Below the pieces are notes generated by a model. It saw nothing but the letters and a program-made list of their open reading frames with translations, was not told where the DNA came from and ran no database searches. This document shows, piece by piece, positions 54,128-63,875 of a DNA stretch of 64,000 bases. The DNA is from SMYC01 sp965197495 (lineage in GTDB: Bacteria > Acidobacteriota > Vicinamibacteria > Marinacidobacterales > SMYC01), in NCBI GenBank assembly GCA_965197495.1, contig OZ240210.1:1426001-1490000 (forward strand). The letters run 5' to 3'. Within the stretch, counting starts at the first letter, position 1. Each line of letters begins with the position of its first letter. A program made the translations under genes and the position numbers.

Positions 54128-54727
54128 TCAATACTCGCGGCGGCCCTCCAAGGCCTTTCCGACGGTCACTTCGTCGGCATAGTCGAGCTCGCTGCCGACG
54201 GGAATCCCCATGGCGATGCGGGTCACTTTGACTCCTAGAGGCTTGATGAGCTTCGAGAGATAAATAGCCGTCGCCTCGCCTTCCACGTTGGGATTCGTCG
54301 CGAGAATCACTTCTTCGACCTCACCGTCCGCGAGCCGCGACAAGAGACCCGCGATTTTGAGCTGCTCCGGACCGATACCGGAGAGCGGCGAGAGGCTTCC
54401 CATCAGTACGTGATAGCGCCCTTTGAACTCGTGGGTCTTCTCGATGGCCACGACGTTGGGAGGCTCTTCGACAACGCAGACGAGCCGAGAGTTCCGATCG
54501 GGGCTCGAACAATAGGCACAGGGGTCCTCGTCGGTCACGTTGTTGCAGACAGAACACGAGACGATTTTGTCCTTCACGTTCTGGATCGTCTGAACGAGAT
54601 GTTGCGCCTCGTCCGCGCTGGCTCGTAGGATATGGAAGGCGATGCGCTGTGCCGATTTCGCCCCGATCCCCGGGAGCTCCTTCAGCTCCGCAATCAAGCG
54701 GGACACGGGCTCCGGAAAGTCCTTCAC
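54128..54727 (-). CDS. recR: Recombination mediator RecR
   Basis: 199 residues. The helix-hairpin-helix ELKELPGIGAKSAQRIAFHI, the four-cysteine zinc finger CSVCNNVTDEDPCAYC, the Toprim motif VCVVEEPPNVVAIE and the C-terminal ATNPNVEGEATAIYL are all intact. It works with RecF and RecO to load RecA at gaps. It follows ybaB by 1 bp, in the conserved dnaX-ybaB-recR order. Confidence 0.96.
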   Translation of the reverse strand: MKDFPEPVSRLIAELKELPGIGAKSAQRIAFHILRASADEAQHLVQTIQNVKDKIVSCSVCNNVTDEDPCAYCSSPDRNSRLVCVVEEPPNVVAIEKTHEFKGRYHVLMGSLSPLSGIGPEQLKIAGLLSRLADGEVEEVILATNPNVEGEATAIYLSKLIKPLGVKVTRIAMGIPVGSELDYADEVTVGKALEGRREY

Positions 54728-54728
54728 G

Positions 54729-55034
54729 CTAAAAGAGGCCAGGGATGTTGCCCGCGATGGAGCCGAGCTGGCTTTGGGCTTCTTCGTCGACTTTGCGCGA
54801 CGCCTCGTTGACGGCCGCGGTCACGAGGTCCTGGAGCATTTCGACGTCGTCCTTGTCGACGACTTCCGGGTCGATCGTCACTCCGAGGACGGTCTTGTTA
54901 CCGCTCATTTGGACCCTCACCATCCCGCCTCCGGCCGAAGCTTCCACACGGAGGTCGTCGAGCTGTTTCTTGAATTTCTCCTGAAACGCTTGGGCTTGCT
55001 TCATGATTTGGTTCATTTTCATCATGGACTCCAA
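54729..55034 (-). CDS. ybaB: YbaB/EbfC family nucleoid-associated protein
   Basis: 101 residues, the normal size. It has MNQIMKQAQAFQEKFKKQLD, then VRVQMSGNKTVLGVTIDPEV and LQDLVTAAVNEASRKVDEEAQ. The dimeric protein binds DNA with low specificity. It sits between dnaX (18 bp upstream) and recR. Confidence 0.95.
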   Translation of the reverse strand: MESMMKMNQIMKQAQAFQEKFKKQLDDLRVEASAGGGMVRVQMSGNKTVLGVTIDPEVVDKDDVEMLQDLVTAAVNEASRKVDEEAQSQLGSIAGNIPGLF

Positions 55035-55052
55035 AGGTTTGGGGTTCGAAAC

Positions 55053-56735
<1,683 letters not shown>

Positions 56736-56788
56736 GCCTCTGAGCTAGATGCTATCCTTTTTGCTTCGACTTCGGAGAATCTGGAGCC

Positions 56789-56894
56789 CCGCGGCTCAGG
56801 CGGCCTGCGGCATAATCGAGGGTCCGCTTACCGCTGCTCCCTTTCGGGTCTGACGGGGTTCACAGGCTCGACTCGCACAGGACCTGAGCCGCGG
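56789..56894 (-). ncRNA. ffs: Signal recognition particle RNA (bacterial small SRP, 4.5S)
   Basis: The minus strand has closing arms CCGCGGCTCAGG and CCTGAGCCGCGG. The conserved domain IV reads GTGAACCCCGTCAGACCC, the tetraloop GAAA, then GGGAGCAGCGGTAAGC. The order with dnaX, ybaB and recR is the common bacterial arrangement. The tetraloop is GAAA where GGAA is usual. Ends are set from the stem and may be off by a few bases. Confidence 0.9.
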
Positions 56895-56966
56895 GACATT
56901 GGCTCGTATTTCGGTGATGGCTACCTGCTATCCGCTACTTGCTACCTCTTTCTTGATTGACAAGAT

Positions 56967-57056
56967 TGGCGGAGGGGGTGGGATTCGAACCCACGGTACC
57001 GTTGCCGGTACACTAGCTTTCCGGGCTAGCCAGATAAGCCACTCTTGCACCCCTCC
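56967..57056 (-). tRNA. tRNA-Ser (GGA)
   Basis: The acceptor stem is GGAGGGG/CCCCTCC, the anticodon stem GCTAGCC encloses CGGAAAG with GGA (complement at 57020-57022), and there is a long variable arm (TACCGGCAACGGTA) and a T-arm GGGTTCGAATCCC. CCA is encoded (56967-56969). The length of 87 nt before CCA fits a class II tRNA. Confidence 0.95.
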
Positions 57057-57101
57057 TCCGGGCTCGTGCTCAGGCAAGGGGCAATTATACCGCAGGCGGA
57101 A

Positions 57102-58556
57102 TCACCGAGCCTCGCGGACTTCTCGCACTTGAATCTCCGCTCCCTCGGGGAGCCCGGAGCCCGCACGATCCGCGCGGCCCCGGCGCCATCGATCCGGGAT
57201 GGTGGTCAAAGCACTGGAGAGCGAGTCCAGGCTGTGATAGGTCACGGGCACGACCACGAGCGTCAGGACCGTCGCGACCGTCAAACCGAAGATCACAGCC
57301 ACGCCCATCGGTGACCACCACTGTGAGGACTGGCCTCCGGGGCTCAGCGTGCCGCGGAACAAGTCGATATTGATCCCGAGCGTCAGGGGGATGAGCCCGA
57401 GAACGGTCGTGACTGCCGTGAGCAGCACCGGCCGGAGGCGGATGATCCCGGCTTCGATCACGGCCTTGGTCTTCTCCATCCCGCTCTCGCGGAGTTGACG
57501 GATGAAATCACACAGTACGATCGCGTTATTGACCACGATGCCGGCGAGCGAGATCACTCCGATCCCCGTCATGATGATGCCGAACGGCGTCGCCGTGATG
57601 ATCAAGCCCCACAAAACTCCGATGAGCGACAGAAGCACGGAGACCATGATCGTGATCGGCAGGATGAGGGAGTCGAACTGCGTCACGAGCACGAGCGAAA
57701 TGAGCAGTACCGCAATGACGAAAGCTCGCTGAAGAAAAGCCTGGGATTCTTGCTCGTCCTGATTCGATCCCGCGAAGGACCAGCGGTAGCCCGGAGGAAA
57801 GTCGATCTTCGTAAGCCGTGCCGCGACTTCTTGCCGCACGGAATCTTCTGTCCGTCCGGGCGCGCGCACGACGTCTCCGTCGATGGTCACGACGCGCTTC
57901 AAGTCGACGCGGTTGACGGTCGCGGGGCCGACACCCGGCTCGAGCTCGACGAGCGTCCGGAGCGGAATCGGGATGCTGTCTTCATCCGGCACGGTGAGAT
58001 CGCCGAGGTCGTCGAGCGAGCCACGCGCTTCGGGAGCGAGCCGCACGGTAATATCGTACTCGTCTTCACCGATGCGATATTTCGACGCCTCCGTGCCGCG
58101 CAGCGCGGTCTGCACCATCGTCGCGATCTCCTGAGTATTGACGCCGGCGAGCATGGCTTCGATGCGGTCCACGTGCAGCCGTAGCTCCGGCTTGCCGCGA
58201 TCCAAGTCGTCGTCGAGATTCACGAGACCGGGCACACTCCGTATGCCGGTCTTCACTTCCTGAGTGAGCCGCGCGAGCTCGTCGAAGTCGTCGCCGACGA
58301 TGCGGATCGTGACGGGCTTTCCGACTTGTGGGCCTTGTTGGGGCTTTTCCACTTTGATCTCCGCCCCGTCGAGATTCGAGATCGCTTCCCGCACTTCCTC
58401 CATCGTGAGGAGGGAGTTTCTTCGCTCGCGCTCCTGGCGATCGACGAGATCTAATGTAATGCGGCTGTTGTTCGAAACCCCGCCCCCACCGCCCCCGAGC
58501 GCTTCACCGCCCCCGATGCTGATGCCTTTTGAGCCGATATTGGCCACGGTATGTAG
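57102..58556 (-). pseudogene. RND efflux transporter, C-terminal half (5' truncated)
   Basis: About 485 codons without a start. It begins at LLHTVANIGSKG in the periplasmic domain and runs through RITLDLVDRQERERR, the membrane part (AVLLISLVLVTQFDSLILPI, GIIMTGIGVISLAGIVVNNAI, RLRPVLLTAVTTVLGLIPLT) and GVAVIFGLTVATVLTLVVVP. It ends at 57102. The N-terminal half is missing except for a 37-codon piece that lies inverted next to it. The original protein would be about 1050 residues. It is non-functional as it stands. Confidence 0.88.
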
Positions 58557-58559
58557 AAG

Positions 58560-58670
58560 GGGATGGAGTTCTTTCCCGAGATGGACCCGGAGCAAATCTT
58601 CGTGGACGTCGAGGCGCCGAGCGGCGCGACGCTCGAGACCTCGGACGAAGTCGTGCGCCGCATCGAAGCC
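58560..58670 (+). pseudogene. Inverted internal fragment of the RND transporter gene
   Basis: On the plus strand the frame reads GMEFFPEMDPEQIFVDVEAP and then SGATLETSDEVVRRIEA, a periplasmic segment of RND pumps. In an intact gene this lies directly before the LLHTVANIG part, which is here on the minus strand. The ~110-bp piece is therefore flipped in place at the deletion junction with tolC. Confidence 0.82.
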
Positions 58671-58675
58671 AGAAC

Positions 58676-59299
58676 CGGAAATACCAAGGAACCGAAGCCG
58701 GCATTCGCCGAAATTTGCGGCAAGAGGTCGGACTTCGTCACGCCGACGCGCGCGTCGAGGACTCTCCGGTCCACCGCGTAGCGCCGGAGCTCGGGGCGAT
58801 GCTGGCCTGCGATCTCGACGAGCGCTTCCGTCCTCATGATTCTGGGAACGGGGTCTTCGATGCCAAGCTCCGCGACGACCTCGATGGGCGCGTCGATCGG
58901 CCGACCGAGCGTGGTGTTTACCGACGCGAGTGCTATTTGAAGATTGTTGTCGGCCACGAGGATCTCGGGCTGCAAGTTCGCGAGCGCGACACGAGCGCGC
59001 AGAACATCGAGCTTGGTGGCGTCCTCGAGCTCGAACCGCGTTTGCACTTGATCGAGCTGGCGCTCTCGGGCATCTCGTTCGGTCTCGAGCACGCGCAAAT
59101 TGTTCTGCGCGAGGAGGAACGCGTAAGCGGCGCGCACGGTGCTGAGCGCGACCTGATTTTCCAGACCCTGAACGTCGCGGTTGACGCCGCCGCGCTCTTC
59201 GCGCGCCGCCGCCATCGCGTTCGACACGCGACCGAAGGTGTAGATCGGCTGCCGCGCTTCGATGTTCCACACATAGTTCGAAAAGAAGAACGCGTCGAA
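58676..59299 (-). pseudogene. TolC-family outer membrane efflux protein, middle fragment
   Basis: About 205 codons: NIEARQPIYTFGRVSNAMAA, VALSTVRAAYAFLLAQNNLR, LEDATKLDVLRARVALANLQ, ALASVNTTLGRPID, and finally VTKSDLLPQISANAGFG. These are TolC helical-barrel repeats. The N-terminus is replaced by an IS1380 fragment at 59300, and the C-terminus breaks off at FGSLVFP into the inverted RND piece. No start or stop of its own remains. Confidence 0.85.
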
Positions 59300-59573
59300 C
59301 GCCTGGCAACAGTTGAACGTGCTCGCACACAACCTGTGTCGCAGCTTTCAGCTCGACACCATCGCTGAAACGAAAGGCATCTCTCGAAAGCGTACATGCA
59401 CCCATCTGCTGCACACCATCCGCACCATCCGCTTCCGCATCATCAACAAAGCCGGCCGCCTCGTTCGCGTTAGTGGTCGAAACGCGCTCCGAATGGCCAC
59501 AAACTCCTCCACTCAGACACTCTTTGAAAGAATCGAACTCGCGCTAGCGTCATGAATTATTGTTCGATTAGGG
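59300..59573 (+). mobile_element. IS1380-like fragment (last ~85 codons of the transposase and one terminus)
   Basis: The plus-strand frame encodes AWQQLNVLAHNLCRSFQLDT and on to FERIELALAS, nearly identical to the end of the transposase at 5874-6150. It is followed by the terminus sequence ending CGATTAGGG. The fragment is cut at 59300 against tolC sequence. Its intact end abuts the 3' end of the tetR gene, 7 bp away. Confidence 0.88.
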
Positions 59574-59580
59574 TTAGGAA

Positions 59581-60270
59581 TCAGGTTTGCTTGAAGGCGG
59601 GCACGTCACCGGCGCCGAAAAAGAAATGCTCGAGGGCCACGTCGAGCGACATGGCACTGACGCGGCGTTCGAGAGCCTCACGGCGCTCGGGGTAACGTTC
59701 GGCCAAACGGTCGACTTTGAAGCGGCAGCTCACATGGGCGTGGATCAAGTTGCCGAGCTGCTCGACGAGAAAGCTCGGGGTGACGCCAGGACGCGGCACG
59801 AGCTCACCCGAATCGATGCCGCGCTCGAAGACGCTCTGGATCCTTTGGCGCGTACCCCCATAGAGCGACTCGAGATCTGGCGTCGGCTGGCCCTCCTGGG
59901 GTCCGTAGAGCATGCTAAACATGAACTCGACGGCTGCAGGAGAGCGCTCGACGAGCCCAATATGGGCTTGAACGATCGATACGATGGATTCGTAAAACGG
60001 CCGGGGCGTTTCGAGAGCGCGGGCAACCTCCGATTCTAGGCTCGCCATCACGATCTCCGCGACTTTCAAGTGGAGGTTTTCCTTACTCTTGAAGTAGTAG
60101 CTGACAAGAGGCGCCGTCACGTTCACCTCGGCAGCAATACCTCGAAGCGTCGTGGCCGTATAGCCGCGGCGCCCAAAGCATCGCATAGCGTGCTTCAAGA
60201 TGAGCCGCTCGATGGCCGAGTGTTCTTCCGATCCCCCAGCCTGGGTGGCTTCGATCTCATGCAAATTCAA
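59581..60270 (-). CDS. TetR/AcrR-family transcriptional regulator
   Basis: About 229 residues from a TTG at 60270 (another at 60264). The DNA-binding domain has AIERLILKHAMRCFGRRGYT and TTLRGIAAEVNVTAPLVSYY followed by FKSKENL. The C-terminal ligand domain is about 160 residues, with SIVQAHIGLVERSPAAVEFM and LGNLIHAHVSCRFKV. Position at the head of the tolC-RND remnant marks it as the local efflux repressor. An IS200-like element is inserted 36 bp upstream of the start. Two palindromes beyond it look like its operators. A TTGACA lies at about 60273-60278 on the minus strand. Confidence 0.88.
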   Translation of the reverse strand: MNLHEIEATQAGGSEEHSAIERLILKHAMRCFGRRGYTATTLRGIAAEVNVTAPLVSYYFKSKENLHLKVAEIVMASLESEVARALETPRPFYESIVSIVQAHIGLVERSPAAVEFMFSMLYGPQEGQPTPDLESLYGGTRQRIQSVFERGIDSGELVPRPGVTPSFLVEQLGNLIHAHVSCRFKVDRLAERYPERREALERRVSAMSLDVALEHFFFGAGDVPAFKQT

Positions 60271-60305
60271 TGTTGTCAATGGCTTACGATCTATAAAAGA
60301 GAAAA

Positions 60306-60885
60306 ACTGAGCGCGTGCGCTCCATCGCCTAAAGGCGATGGGTTCACGTCGCCGACTAAAGTCGGCTTGTCCTTGCCTCGTTTCACTACTCACTGACCTT
60401 GAAAGAATCGTCGTCCTGGGGCACGGCACCCTGCAACTCTATATACTTCGCTATCACCTCATCCGTCACGTTGCCCGTTGTCACCACGAAGTAACCCCGT
60501 GCCCGTAGGTGCCGACCCCAGAACTCCTTCCGCATCGTCCGTAAGTCGCGCATCAGACGATTCGACGTCTTACCCTTGATCAACTGCATCACTCGACTCG
60601 GCGACAAATTCGGCGGCACGCTCAGCAACAGGTGCACGTGCTCAGGCCGCACATGACCCTTCAGTATTTCTATCTGGTTCCGAGCACAGATCTCCCGGAT
60701 GAGATCCCGGAGACGAACCGCTACATCCCCTCTCAAGGCCGGCTTGCGGTACTTCGTGATAAATACGAAGTGATAGTTTAACTGGTACGTCGTGTGCGAT
60801 GATTTACGATATCCTTTCACCTGGGGATCGTACCCCAAGCCTCCTAAAGGCGAGGGATTTCAACCATCCCCGAGTGGGACATTAA
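60306..60885 (-). mobile_element. IS200/IS605-like element, copy 2 (complete, about 580 bp)
   Basis: The boundaries are set by comparison with copy 1 (5380-7485): the shared sequence starts at ACTGAGCGCG and ends at GACATTAA. End hairpins CGCCTAAAGGCG and CCGACTAAAGTCGG lie at the 3' side of the gene, and CCTAAAGGCGAGGG at the 5' side. No target duplication is expected for this type. It sits between tetR and its probable operators. Confidence 0.8.
60386..60838 (-). CDS. tnpA: IS200/IS605 TnpA (Y1 HUH transposase), intact
   Basis: About 150 residues from a TTG at 60838, preceded by AGGAGG only 1 nt away, so the true start may differ slightly. It has YHFVFITKYRKPAL, the HUH motif HVHLLL, KGKTSNRLMRDL, FWGRHLRARGYFV and the catalytic-tyrosine region IAKYIELQG. 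It transposes as single-stranded DNA. No accessory tnpB is present. Confidence 0.88.
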   Translation of the reverse strand: MGYDPQVKGYRKSSHTTYQLNYHFVFITKYRKPALRGDVAVRLRDLIREICARNQIEILKGHVRPEHVHLLLSVPPNLSPSRVMQLIKGKTSNRLMRDLRTMRKEFWGRHLRARGYFVVTTGNVTDEVIAKYIELQGAVPQDDDSFKVSE

Positions 60886-60917
60886 ACGGTCGTTAATATA
60901 GTTTAACGCTCGTTTAA
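60882..60917. promoter_or_regulatory. Two tandem AACG-NN-CGTT palindromes, probable TetR operators
   Basis: TTAAACGGTCGTTAAT and TTTAACGCTCGTTTAA share the core AACG-NN-CGTT, with centres 20 bp apart on the same helix face. The region between and around them is A/T-rich, as expected for a promoter. They lie just outside the IS200 copy, on the far side from tetR. An A/T hairpin (CGCAAAATTTTTTGCG) follows at 60924-60939. Confidence 0.55.
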
Positions 60918-60947
60918 AAAGAGCGCAAAATTTTTTGCGGCTCGTCT

Positions 60948-61028
60948 CGACGAAGCCAGGATGAACAGCATGGGCGAAGTCGGACTTGTCCGACGAAGCC
61001 ACGGATGAACAGCATGGGCGAAGTCGGA
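60948..61028 (+). repeat. Tandem duplication of a 37-38 bp unit
   Basis: CGACGAAGCC...GGATGAACAGCATGGGCGAAG...CGGA occurs at 60948-60984 and again at 60991-61028 with one extra C, separated by CTTGTC. The second unit contains an in-frame ATG (61005) that precedes the chosen esterase start. Confidence 0.85.
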
Positions 61029-61058
61029 TACACTCTGCGACTCGAGGTGGATCGACAC

Positions 61059-62675
61059 ATGCGTTCACGAATGGGCTCCTTGCTGCTGCTCGCACTAACT
61101 CTAGTCACGGCCGGCCCGTCTGCGGGAGAGCCGGGCATACGTTTCCGGCTCTCCTATCCCGAGGAGTCCCATGCGGGGCCGATCACGGGGCGAGCCTTCG
61201 TCATGATTTCGCGCACGAACGAGAAAGAGCCCCGGCTTCAAGTCGGCCGCACCGGCGTGCCGTTCTTCGGGCGGGACTTCGACAACGTCTTACCCGGTGA
61301 AGCCATCGAGCTCGACGAAAGCGATCTAGGCAGCCCCGTTGACTCCCTCTCCGAGATTCCGCCCGGCGACTATTTCGTGCAAGGCTTCATCAACGTCTAT
61401 TCCGAGTTCTCGCGCGCCGACGGTCACACGGTCTGGATGCACGACGACCAGTGGGAAGGCCAGCGCTTTTGGATCTCTGCCGGAAACCTGCACAGCGTGC
61501 CGGTGCGACTCACGCTCGACGCCGAAGCCGGCTACGATCACGAGCTCGTCCTCGACCAAATCATCCCAGAGATCGAGCTCCCGCCGGATACCGTGTGGGT
61601 CAAACGCTTTCGTTTCAAGAGCGAGATCTTGACGAAGTTCTGGGGACGGCCGATCCATCTCGGCGCCACCGTGCTTCTGCCGCGTGACTACGAGCGCGAC
61701 AGCATCGACTACCCCGTCATCTACTACCAGGGGCACTTCCAAATCCAAGACCCGATGCGATGGAAGGAGGGCGAGGACTTCAATCGCGCGTGGAACCGCG
61801 ACCACTTCCCGCGCATGATCGTGGTGACGTTTCAGGATCCCACCCCCTATTTCGACACGTCGTACTCCGTGAACTCGGTCAATGTCGGGCCCTACGGCGA
61901 CGCGATCCTCGAAGAGCTCATCCCGGAGATCGAACGTCGCTTTCGCGTCATCGACGAGCCTTATGCGCGGATTCTGACGGGCGGCTCGACGGGGGGTTGG
62001 GAAGCGCTCGCGATGCAGATCTTTTATCCCGACTTCTTCGGCGGGACCTTCGCCTATGCGCCCGACCCGGTGACCTTCACCAATGTCGAGGGTATCAATA
62101 TTTATGAAGACGTCAATGCCTTCTACAAACAGCACGACTGGCGCCGGGTGCCGATCGCCAATTCGCGTGAGACCAACGGTGAGATACGCCTGACCTCCAA
62201 ACAACGGAACACGTTCGAGCTCGTCTCGGGCACGAAAGGCCGCTCTGGCCAGCAGCTCGATATCTGGTCCGCCGTCTTCGGGCCGCTCGGCGACGACGGC
62301 TATTTCAAGCCGCTCTTCGACAAGAGCTCGGGGGAGATCGATCCCGAGGTCGCGCAATATTGGCGGGAGAACTACGACTTACTACACCACTTGAAGAACA
62401 ACTGGGCGAGCCTCGGCCCAAAGCTCTTCGGAAAAGTGCACGTCTATTGCGGCGATATGGACAACTACTATTTGAACGTCGCGGTGAAAGAGCTCCAGGA
62501 GTGGATGCGGCAGACGGAGAGCCCGCATTACCCAGGGGTCTTCGTTTGGGGCGACGGCGCTGGACACCGCTTCGGCCGCGAGTTCAGCAGCGAGGCGGAG
62601 CGCACCCGCCGGATGGCGGAGCACGTGCTCTCGATGCGCCCGGACGGCGCCCCCCACCCTTGGTGGCAGTTTTGA
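61059..62675 (+). CDS. Secreted esterase (PF00756 esterase D-like alpha/beta hydrolase)
   Basis: About 538 residues from the ATG at 61059, chosen for the GAGGTGGA upstream and the signal peptide MGSLLLLALTLVTAGPSAGE. An N-terminal beta-rich domain of about 170 residues precedes the hydrolase domain (ATVLLPRDYERDSIDYPVIY). The nucleophile is in GGSTGGWEAL, the acid likely in CGDMDNYYLN and the histidine in GAGHRFG. It probably hydrolyses an ester in the periplasm or outside; the substrate is unknown. An earlier in-frame ATG at 61005 falls in the tandem duplication and would spoil the signal peptide. Confidence 0.88.
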   Translation: MRSRMGSLLLLALTLVTAGPSAGEPGIRFRLSYPEESHAGPITGRAFVMISRTNEKEPRLQVGRTGVPFFGRDFDNVLPGEAIELDESDLGSPVDSLSEIPPGDYFVQGFINVYSEFSRADGHTVWMHDDQWEGQRFWISAGNLHSVPVRLTLDAEAGYDHELVLDQIIPEIELPPDTVWVKRFRFKSEILTKFWGRPIHLGATVLLPRDYERDSIDYPVIYYQGHFQIQDPMRWKEGEDFNRAWNRDHFPRMIVVTFQDPTPYFDTSYSVNSVNVGPYGDAILEELIPEIERRFRVIDEPYARILTGGSTGGWEALAMQIFYPDFFGGTFAYAPDPVTFTNVEGINIYEDVNAFYKQHDWRRVPIANSRETNGEIRLTSKQRNTFELVSGTKGRSGQQLDIWSAVFGPLGDDGYFKPLFDKSSGEIDPEVAQYWRENYDLLHHLKNNWASLGPKLFGKVHVYCGDMDNYYLNVAVKELQEWMRQTESPHYPGVFVWGDGAGHRFGREFSSEAERTRRMAEHVLSMRPDGAPHPWWQF

Positions 62676-62731
62676 TCCGCTAGCTACCTTCTTCTCTCAA
62701 TCGCGACATACAGGGGACTCGGCGCCTGCGT

Positions 62732-62737
62732 TAGAAT
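62732..62737 (+). promoter_or_regulatory. -10-like TAGAAT just before the radical SAM gene
   Basis: TAGAAT is followed by 7 nt and the ATG at 62745, with no ribosome site between. The spacing suits a leaderless transcript. Confidence 0.4.
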
Positions 62738-62744
62738 ATCCGCG

Positions 62745-63842
62745 ATGAGCCAAGACCCTACGTTTCGGATTATCGGAAACGTTCCGTCCGCTCGCAGCAT
62801 GCGCTACGAGGCCTATCGGCGCGAATGGGACCGCCGCGGCGAAGAGCTCGACGGCGCGGACCACCCGGTCCATGTCGACCTCGAATCCGTCGCCGTTTGC
62901 GATCTGCGCTGCGGAAGCTCCGAAGAGGATCCTCAGGGGTTTTGCCAAATCTGGACCCACGAGCACATCCGCAAGCTGGGGTTCGACGAGCACACGTACC
63001 AGAGGGGCTACATGGACCCCAAGCTGTATAGCGCGCTGCTGCGGCAATGCGCCGAGATGGGGGTAAGCTCCATCAAGCTCAACTATCGCGGCGAGCCGTC
63101 GCTTCATCCCGAGATCGTGTCTTTCGTCCGCCAGGCCGCCGAGCTCGGCTTTCCGGACATCATGATGAACACGAACGGTAATGGCGGCGCGCGGACGCGG
63201 CCCGAGCTCTTTGGGGAGCTCGTAGAAGCTGGCATCACGGATCTCATGTTCTCGGTCGACGCCGCAGACGAAGCGTCTTACGACAAACAGCGCGTCGGCG
63301 GCGATTGGAAGATCTTGCTCCACTCCGTCCGGAGCGCGGTCGAAGCGCGCGCTCACGGCGGAGGCACGACTGATTGCCGGATCCGTGCGTCGGTCGTGCG
63401 AACTTTCCTGAATGCCGCCGATGTCGATAGCGGCCGCATGGAAACGTTTTGGCGAGACGAGATGGCCGTCGACTGGATGTCCATCAGCGAGTGCTACTTT
63501 CCTGCCGGCGCGACCCACCATTGGAAAGCGGCCGAGTGGCAGTCGCTGAGCGCGGCCGAGTTCCAATGCCCCGACCCCTTTCGCCGGATGGTGATCACGT
63601 GGGACGGCAAGCACACGATGCCATGCTGCCAAGGATTCACGCTCGAGATCGACGGCGGCCCTGTGACAGAGGTCGCGCAGAGCGCGCAGACGATCCAGGA
63701 AGCGTGGATAAGTGAGAACTTCGACCGGCTGCGCCGAGCGCATCGAGATCGCACTTGGGATCGGGAGGGTCAAGAAGGCGAGCCCATCTGCCTCAACTGC
63801 GCCGTCACCAAGAAGCCGACACCCATCACTATCTCGGTGTAA
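62745..63842 (+). CDS. Radical SAM/SPASM domain protein with unusual cysteine spacing
   Basis: 365 residues. After VHVDLESVAV comes CDLRC-(10)-C (Cys52, Cys56, Cys67) where radical SAM enzymes usually have CX3CX2C. The barrel continues with VSSIKLNYRGEPSLHPEIVS, DIMMNTNGNGG and ITDLMFSVDAADEASYD. The C-terminal part holds further cysteines (CPDPF, MPCCQGF, CLNC) as in SPASM auxiliary-cluster domains. It would use S-adenosylmethionine and an iron-sulfur cluster to modify a peptide, sugar or other substrate; none is suggested by neighbours. The start is 70 bp after the esterase stop. Confidence 0.82.
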   Translation: MSQDPTFRIIGNVPSARSMRYEAYRREWDRRGEELDGADHPVHVDLESVAVCDLRCGSSEEDPQGFCQIWTHEHIRKLGFDEHTYQRGYMDPKLYSALLRQCAEMGVSSIKLNYRGEPSLHPEIVSFVRQAAELGFPDIMMNTNGNGGARTRPELFGELVEAGITDLMFSVDAADEASYDKQRVGGDWKILLHSVRSAVEARAHGGGTTDCRIRASVVRTFLNAADVDSGRMETFWRDEMAVDWMSISECYFPAGATHHWKAAEWQSLSAAEFQCPDPFRRMVITWDGKHTMPCCQGFTLEIDGGPVTEVAQSAQTIQEAWISENFDRLRRAHRDRTWDREGQEGEPICLNCAVTKKPTPITISV

Positions 63843-63843
63843 G

Positions 63844-63875
63844 CAGGGTGCCGGAAAAATCAACTGCACCCTGCT
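63844..63875 (+). terminator. Possible terminator hairpin after the radical SAM gene
   Basis: GCAGGGTGC at 63844-63852 and its complement GCACCCTGC at 63867-63875 form a 9-bp stem directly after the stop. There is no T-run, so intrinsic termination is uncertain. The remaining 125 bp of the window show no gene. Confidence 0.4.

Noticed and set aside
57102..59414. One continuous 770-codon protein on the minus strand
   Set aside because: Only the part from about 58556 to 57102 is RND transporter. Upstream the frame is antisense to the inverted RND piece, out of frame with tolC and antisense to the IS1380 fragment.
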